A stretch of DNA of 5,917 bases from Thermodesulfobacteriota bacterium. GTDB taxonomy: Bacteria > Desulfobacterota > Thermodesulfobacteria > Thermodesulfobacteriales > Thermodesulfatatoraceae. Below the pieces are notes generated by a model that searched no databases, was not told the origin of the DNA, and saw nothing but the letters and a program-made list of their open reading frames with translations. A program made the translations under genes and the position numbers. Location: NCBI GenBank assembly GCA_013154385.1, contig JAADCO010000169.1, positions 1 through 5,917 on the forward strand. The letters run 5' to 3'. Below, piece after piece: positions 4,449 through 5,917 of the stretch. Each line of letters begins with the position of its first letter. The stretch's first letter is position 1.

Positions 4449-5621
4449 ATGACACCCGAAAACCTCCACCAGCAGAAAGAGCTCCTGGCCGAACTCTACC
4501 AAAAGTTGCCCCACTTGAAGATCCTTCCGCTTTCCAAATGGGAAGAAGCCCTGGAGCGGGGCAAGCTCGTCCCCCTTGAGGGGCTCCCCAAACCCGCCTT
4601 CCGCATCCGGCGGGAGTTCCGCGGCCAGACCGTGGGCACGGTCATCACCGAGGACCTCTTCCTTCCCGGGTTTCCCAGTATTCCCCGGGTCTTCGTGCTG
4701 AAGACCGGTGTCCCGCGCTACATCCGCGGGGACTTCTTCGCCGAGGAAAAGATCGAAGGCTACAACGTGCGCCTGGCGAGGATCGGAGAGGAGATCTTCG
4801 CCTTCACCCGCCGGGGCTTCGTGTGCCCGTTCGCCACCGACCGCTGGCCGGACTTCCTGCCGCGGCTTCCGGAGTTCTTCGCCCGGCATCCCCAGCTTGC
4901 GGTCTGCTGCGAGGTGGCCGGGCCGGAAAACCCCTTCGTCACCGAGTGGCCCCCCTACGTGAAGGAGGACGTGGACTTCTTCGTCTTCGACCTCCTGGAC
5001 CTCGAGAAAAAGGGCTTCGTCCCGCCGGAGGAAAAGTATCGTCTGCTCGAAGAGTTTTCCTTCCATCATCCGGAGATCAACGGGCCCTTCCAGCCCGAAG
5101 ACCTCGCGCCCCTTCAGGAGCTCCTCAGGCGTTACGACCGGGAAGGCCGCGAGGGCGTGGTGCTCAAGCCCGCGGACCCGCGCCGGGGCCGCATCCTCAA
5201 GTACGTCACCTCGGCCTCGAACCTGGGGGACCTCCGGGTGGCCTTTCCCTTCGTCGGAGAGCTGGACGCCAACTACATCGTCCACCGCCTGGTGCGCCTG
5301 GCCATCGGGCGCTGGGAACTCGGGCAACCCTTCGACGAGGAGTTCTATCGCCAGCTGGGTGAGAGCCTCTTCGGAGAGATGGACGACCTCCTTGAGCGCG
5401 TGAGCCGCGGGGAGGCGGTGGAGGAGATCTTCCGCATCAGGCTCCGCCGGGAAGAGGCCCTGGAGAAGCTCCTGGCCCATTTCCGGCACACGCAGGTGCG
5501 CATCGAGATCAGGCGCACGGAAAGGCGCGACGGCTACCTCTTCGTGGAGTTCGCCAAGATCTACCCGCGGGCCACGACCTTCTGGGCGGGCAAACTGCAA
5601 GGGCTGGCCCAGATAGACTAG
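4449..5621 (+). CDS. ATP-dependent RNA ligase, Rnl3 (archaeal-type) family
   Basis: A 390-residue nucleotidyltransferase-fold ligase that would seal RNA 5'-phosphate and 3'-hydroxyl ends through a lysyl-AMP intermediate. Motif I is KIEGYN (101-106), Lys101 being the expected AMP acceptor. Motif III is CEVAGPENPF (154-163), motif IIIa VDFFVFDL (175-182), motif IV REGVVLK (234-240) and motif V RILKYVT (248-254). The motifs, a roughly 100-residue N-terminal domain before the nucleophile and a helical, charged C-terminal domain (about 260-390) match the Rnl3 group known from Methanothermobacter and Pyrococcus (about 380 residues, dimeric or cyclising ligases). It is complete with no motif lost. 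RNA rather than DNA substrate is inferred from family. The ATG lacks a Shine-Dalgarno but has a -10-like hexamer six bases upstream. The gene stands alone, divergent from tldE, and ends in TAG inside a CTAG shared with the permease. Confidence 0.92.
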   Translation: MTPENLHQQKELLAELYQKLPHLKILPLSKWEEALERGKLVPLEGLPKPAFRIRREFRGQTVGTVITEDLFLPGFPSIPRVFVLKTGVPRYIRGDFFAEEKIEGYNVRLARIGEEIFAFTRRGFVCPFATDRWPDFLPRLPEFFARHPQLAVCCEVAGPENPFVTEWPPYVKEDVDFFVFDLLDLEKKGFVPPEEKYRLLEEFSFHHPEINGPFQPEDLAPLQELLRRYDREGREGVVLKPADPRRGRILKYVTSASNLGDLRVAFPFVGELDANYIVHRLVRLAIGRWELGQPFDEEFYRQLGESLFGEMDDLLERVSRGEAVEEIFRIRLRREEALEKLLAHFRHTQVRIEIRRTERRDGYLFVEFAKIYPRATTFWAGKLQGLAQID

Positions 5622-5917
5622 CACTCCTGGCAATCGCCCCCGAAGAAGGGGCGCAGGAGATGATAGAGCAGGAGGAAGGCGAGGATCACGCCGCCCACGA
5701 CCTTGAAGGGGTGGACGTCTTCGGCGCGCGGGGGCGGAGGACCAAAGGGAAGCTTCACGCTGGCGAGATCAAGAAGCACCCCGGCCACCAGGGCAAAGAC
5801 CACCAGACACAGCAGATAGAGCCCGAAGAGGCGGTTTCCGAGCACCTTCTTGATGATGGTCATGGAGGTCACGTTGGTCGCCGGACCGGTCATCAGGAAG
5901 ACCAGGAGGCTTCCCGG
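5618..5917 (-). CDS. Permease of the YraQ/ArsP-like (DUF318, SO_0444-type) family, C-terminal fragment
   Basis: The last 99 residues of an inner-membrane permease whose start lies beyond the right edge; the frame is open to the edge. The visible part opens with PGSLLVFLMTGPATNVTSMT. The TGPATN motif inside a membrane helix is the hallmark I recognise from YraQ/ArsP-like permeases, some linked to arsenic or Cu/Zn efflux. Two more hydrophobic spans follow, about RLFGLYLLCLVVFALVAGVL and VVGGVILAFLLLYHLL, separated by a proline-rich loop (FGPPPPRAEDVHPF). The tail ends GGDCQEC, a C-x-x-C pair that could bind metal or be redox-active. Methionines inside the fragment are not real starts because the conserved motif extends upstream of them. 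The metal or substrate cannot be told from this part. The stop (TAG) overlaps the ligase stop in CTAG. Confidence 0.75.
   Translation of the reverse strand, partial: PGSLLVFLMTGPATNVTSMTIIKKVLGNRLFGLYLLCLVVFALVAGVLLDLASVKLPFGPPPPRAEDVHPFKVVGGVILAFLLLYHLLRPFFGGDCQEC

Noticed and set aside
4362..5633. Long open frame (over 400 codons) on the minus strand, antisense to the RNA ligase
   Set aside because: It mirrors the ligase gene, whose motifs are unmistakable. Its own translation has no recognisable domain, and long antisense frames are common in GC-rich DNA.
1..5917. Defence island, toxin-antitoxin pair, RiPP precursor for the TldD/E protease, CRISPR array or insertion sequence
   Set aside because: I looked for short precursor-like frames, tandem repeats, terminal inverted repeats and nuclease motifs and saw none. 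All genes except the ligase, cupin and permease are housekeeping types.

Overview
The window is GC-rich (about 60% or more by eye) and gene-dense. It holds eight protein-coding genes, two of them cut by the window edges, with gaps of at most 97 bp. There is no mobile element, CRISPR array, rRNA or intact tRNA, and no gene-free stretch over 300 bp. The gene set (Ndk, ThiL, a PfkB kinase, both TldD/TldE subunits, an archaeal-type Rnl3 RNA ligase and a metal-permease tail) suggests a bacterial chromosome. A thermophile, perhaps a thermophilic Desulfobacterota/Thermodesulfobacteria-like lineage, is my best guess. That guess rests on protein style and the Rnl3 ligase and is not proven.

Layout, left to right. 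The first 61 codons of tldD (minus strand) lie at 1-185, translationally coupled through an ATGA overlap to a PfkB-family kinase (182-1132, minus). A 62-bp divergent gap follows, then a small cupin gene on the plus strand (1195-1536). The cupin ends on a shared CTAG with thiL (1533-2489, minus). thiL follows ndk (2548-2973, minus), which follows tldE/pmbA (3038-4351, minus). A 97-bp divergent gap rich in inverted repeats separates tldE from an Rnl3-type ATP-dependent RNA ligase on the plus strand (4449-5621). The ligase ends on another shared CTAG with the C-terminus of a permease (5618 to beyond 5917, minus).

How the genes relate. tldE-ndk-thiL and pfkB-tldD are two minus-strand runs split by the plus-strand cupin. 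TldD and TldE form one heteromeric metalloprotease, so its two subunits flank a small housekeeping cluster: nucleotide balance (Ndk), thiamine diphosphate synthesis (ThiL) and a sugar/nucleoside-type kinase. The RNA ligase is a single-gene unit with no recognisable RNA-repair partner here.

The unusual signals are regulatory or compositional. The ligase and pfkB both lack a Shine-Dalgarno sequence and have a -10-like hexamer placed so that transcription would begin at the ATG (candidate leaderless mRNAs). Six of seven visible stop codons are TAG, and CTAG is rare except at gene ends. The tldE leader contains two dyads and a stem-loop very like a tRNA T-arm. I found no clear undescribed multi-gene system.
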